Source: Woeseia sp. (GTDB lineage Bacteria > Pseudomonadota > Gammaproteobacteria > Steroidobacterales > Woeseiaceae). From it: DNA of 64,000 nt. The translations under genes and the position numbers were made by a program. The stretch's first letter is position 1; each line of letters begins with the position of its first letter. The notes under the pieces were generated by a model. That model was given only the letters and a program-made list of their open reading frames with translations, searched no databases and had not been told where the DNA came from. Positions 62,359 to 64,000 of this stretch are shown here, piece by piece. The stretch is taken from the NCBI GenBank assembly GCA_021773015.1, contig JAJFKW010000001.1:3083305-3147304 (forward strand), given 5' to 3'.

Positions 62359-63666
62359 CTACGCGTCGTTCCGCCGCGTTGGGCTGCCAAACGCTGGATC
62401 GCGACTGATCCGTGCCGCAACGGTACCTTTAGGCGCGTCGTACCAACCCGGATCGCTGTAGTCGCCGCGTCTGAGATCGTCGCGGACTTTTACTATCGTG
62501 AACATACCGCCCATCTCGATGTTTCCATAGAGGCCCTTGCCAGTCATCATGGCGAGCGTGTTCTCGGGGCCAGTGTGATGACCCATGTCGACGTGCTCCT
62601 GATGTTCAGCCATGCCGTACTCGCCCATCGCGATAAAACCCGGAAGGATTTTTTGAATTTCTTCTTCAATACCACTTTGATCCACACCGAGGGTATTTGG
62701 AATTTCATGCCCCATTGCATTCATGGTGTGATGCGACATATGGCAATGAAACGCCCAATCACCAGGCTCGGAGACGAATTCGATGTCACGTGTCTGGCCA
62801 ACACCAATAATCTCAGTCGTCTCAGGGCGCCACAGCGATCGGCGCCAGCGGCCGCCGTCAGATCCGGTGACCAGGAACTGCACGCCGTGCATATGGATCG
62901 GGTGATTCCACATGGACAAATTACCGATGCGAACGCGCACGCGTTCGCCAGTGCGAGCAACAACCGGGTCGATAGCCGGAAACACCTTGCTGTTAAAGGT
63001 CCATAAATCGAAGTCCACCATCACGGATGGGTCCGGTCGATACGTGCCAGGATGCAGCGCCCAGTTGTGGGTAATGAAGCAATAGTCTCGATCGACCGGT
63101 AGCGCTTCAGGCTGTTTCGGATGAATGATAAACATGCCCATCATTCCGACTGCCATTTGCGTCATCTCATCGGCGTGCGGGTGATACATGTGCGTGCCGT
63201 GTTGCCGAAGCGTGAACTCATAGACAAAAGTTTCACCGGGGCCGATTTGGGGCTGGCTCAGACCACCCACGCCGTCCATGCCGCTCGGCAACAGGATGCC
63301 GTGCCAGTGAATTGTGGTGTGTTCCTTGAGGCCATTCGTGACCAGGAATCGAACCCGATCTCCTTCGACTGCTTCGATCGTTGGGCCCGGTGTTGACCCG
63401 TTGTAGCCCCAGCACTTGGCAACGCTGCCCGGCGCAAATTCATGATCGATCTCTTCGGCGACCAGGTGAAATTCCTTTACACCGCCTTTCATTGTGTACG
63501 GCAAGGTCCAGCCGTTAAGGGTTCTCACGGGTACGTAGCTTTCTCCACCGCTGGCGGCAGGTTGCCTTGGGGCTTCCTGCGCATTGACTTCGGTGCTCAC
63601 CGAACTTACCGCGGCGGACACCACTCCCGCGCTTGAATAGCCTAAAAATTCGCGTCGTGTTGTCAT
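62359..63666 (-). CDS. Tat-exported multicopper oxidase
   Basis: The 435-residue protein begins with a twin-Arg signal (MTTRREFLGYSSAGVVSAAV, ending near NAQ). Copper-site motifs in order: TTIHWHGILLPSGMDGVGG, GTHMYHPHADEM, NHPIHMHGVQF and the T1/T3 site AFHCHMSHHTMNAMGHE (HCH-x3-H-x4-M, complete). The short length (~400 mature residues) fits a compact family of copper-resistance oxidases rather than ~500-residue CopA. Role: oxidation of Cu(I) or phenolic substrates in the periplasm, coupled with efflux. It overlaps the downstream end of the TolC-like gene by 4 nt (ATGA), so they share an operon. Confidence 0.9.
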   Translation of the reverse strand: MTTRREFLGYSSAGVVSAAVSSVSTEVNAQEAPRQPAASGGESYVPVRTLNGWTLPYTMKGGVKEFHLVAEEIDHEFAPGSVAKCWGYNGSTPGPTIEAVEGDRVRFLVTNGLKEHTTIHWHGILLPSGMDGVGGLSQPQIGPGETFVYEFTLRQHGTHMYHPHADEMTQMAVGMMGMFIIHPKQPEALPVDRDYCFITHNWALHPGTYRPDPSVMVDFDLWTFNSKVFPAIDPVVARTGERVRVRIGNLSMWNHPIHMHGVQFLVTGSDGGRWRRSLWRPETTEIIGVGQTRDIEFVSEPGDWAFHCHMSHHTMNAMGHEIPNTLGVDQSGIEEEIQKILPGFIAMGEYGMAEHQEHVDMGHHTGPENTLAMMTGKGLYGNIEMGGMFTIVKVRDDLRRGDYSDPGWYDAPKGTVAARISRDPAFGSPTRRNDA

Positions 63667-64000
63667 TTTGAGTCTCCGTCCGGTTTGTGGTCGCCGTGCA
63701 TGTTGTGTTGCGCATGTGCGCCGCCTTTTTTCGGCTGGATGAGTTTTTCGACATCGAGGCGTTCTTTGCCGATGTTCTGGCTTCCCGGCAGCGTGTTGCC
63801 GATTGCACGAGTTAGTTCGGTGCGCGCCAGCCAGTAGTCGCGCACAACCTCAAGGTAGCCTTGATAGGCATCGTATTCCTGCTGCTTGGTTTCCAAAAGT
63901 TCAAAAATGCCAATTAGCATGAAGGCCTCTTCTTCTTTGGCGCGCGCGCTTATAGCAACTCGGGCGGGCACAAGCCTGTCGCGATACAACGTCACGCGCG
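63663..64000 (-). CDS. TolC-family outer-membrane efflux protein, C-terminal part (partial)
   Basis: The leftward frame is open to the right edge, so the start lies outside the window. The visible ~112 residues show EEAFMLIGIFELLETKQQEY, YQGYLEVVRDYWLARTELTR and AIGNTLPG, matching the last coiled-coil helix and C-terminal turn of TolC/CusC-type channel subunits, followed by a His-rich tail (HAQHNMHGDH) that might bind copper. The stop overlaps the oxidase start by 4 nt. Together they suggest a CusCBA-like copper efflux unit, with the other members outside the window. Confidence 0.78.
   Translation of the reverse strand, partial: RVTLYRDRLVPARVAISARAKEEEAFMLIGIFELLETKQQEYDAYQGYLEVVRDYWLARTELTRAIGNTLPGSQNIGKERLDVEKLIQPKKGGAHAQHNMHGDHKPDGDSK

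Overview
The window reads as a chromosomal segment of a free-living, probably marine or sediment gammaproteobacterium. Support: a gammaproteobacterial-type GshA, an E. coli-length biosynthetic IlvA, a CTGT-N8-ACAG LexA box, FecI/FecR/TonB-receptor logic, a DUF1501/DUF1800 pair and a GTAG-headed REP palindrome. Base composition is near 50% GC by eye and coding density is high. I cannot name the genus. No rRNA operon, CRISPR array, complete insertion sequence or replication origin is visible; there is one intact tRNA gene.

Layout. 1-5.7 kb: a partial response-regulator/membrane protein, a bactofilin, a small DUF2845 protein, gshA, and an overlapping sulfotransferase-like/class IV aminotransferase pair. 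5.9-14.2 kb: two related anchored proteins, a rhodocoxin-reductase-type flavoenzyme, an SLC13 permease with four RCK_C domains, an alpha/beta hydrolase, and a UvrD-type helicase behind a LexA box. 14.6-22.7 kb: a pair of unknown overlapping genes, ilvA, a HlyD adaptor plus C39-peptidase ABC exporter, and a dihydroorotase. 22.9-27.6 kb: a three-gene 2-oxoacid:acceptor oxidoreductase cluster joined to a GltD-like flavoprotein with ferredoxin clusters. 27.7-35.5 kb: a Tat-exported SDR-type protein, DUF1501/DUF1800 proteins, an ECF sigma factor with a small membrane partner, an EamA transporter and a cysteine-desulfurase-like protein. 35.8-49.5 kb: an internally duplicated exported protein, a lipoprotein / M48 protease / lipoprotein operon, sigma-FecR-TonB receptor followed by a DASS transporter, an M14 peptidase, and a lipase-like / AAG glycosylase / M19 dipeptidase operon. 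49.6-52.6 kb: a polyproline lipoprotein with two C-x4-CH modules and three small lipoproteins.

The most unusual part is 52.8-62.2 kb. An intact tRNA-Arg(TCG) at 53078-53154 is preceded by two tandem 138-bp units that each begin with the first 13 nt of the tRNA. It is followed by a short copy of its 3' end (53310-53333), and again about 9 kb away by a perfect 45-bp copy of its 3' portion from the anticodon loop to CCA (62067-62111). Between the 45-bp repeats lie a membrane spermidine-synthase-like protein, a long gene-poor stretch, a 1622-residue secreted RHS/YD-repeat protein with a variable C-terminal toxin-like tip, and a gene directly downstream that looks like an Imm8 immunity protein. 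This is the architecture of a tRNA-targeted genomic island carrying a polymorphic toxin/immunity pair, but no integrase is present. The window ends in a Tat-exported multicopper oxidase and the tail of a TolC-like efflux gene, suggesting copper handling.

Most genes fall into familiar families. The parts that established families do not explain are the tRNA-Arg repeat complex, the RHS toxin tip, the two overlapping unknown genes at 14.6-15.9 kb, the paired unknown genes at 6-7.2 kb and the duplicated exported protein at 35.8 kb.
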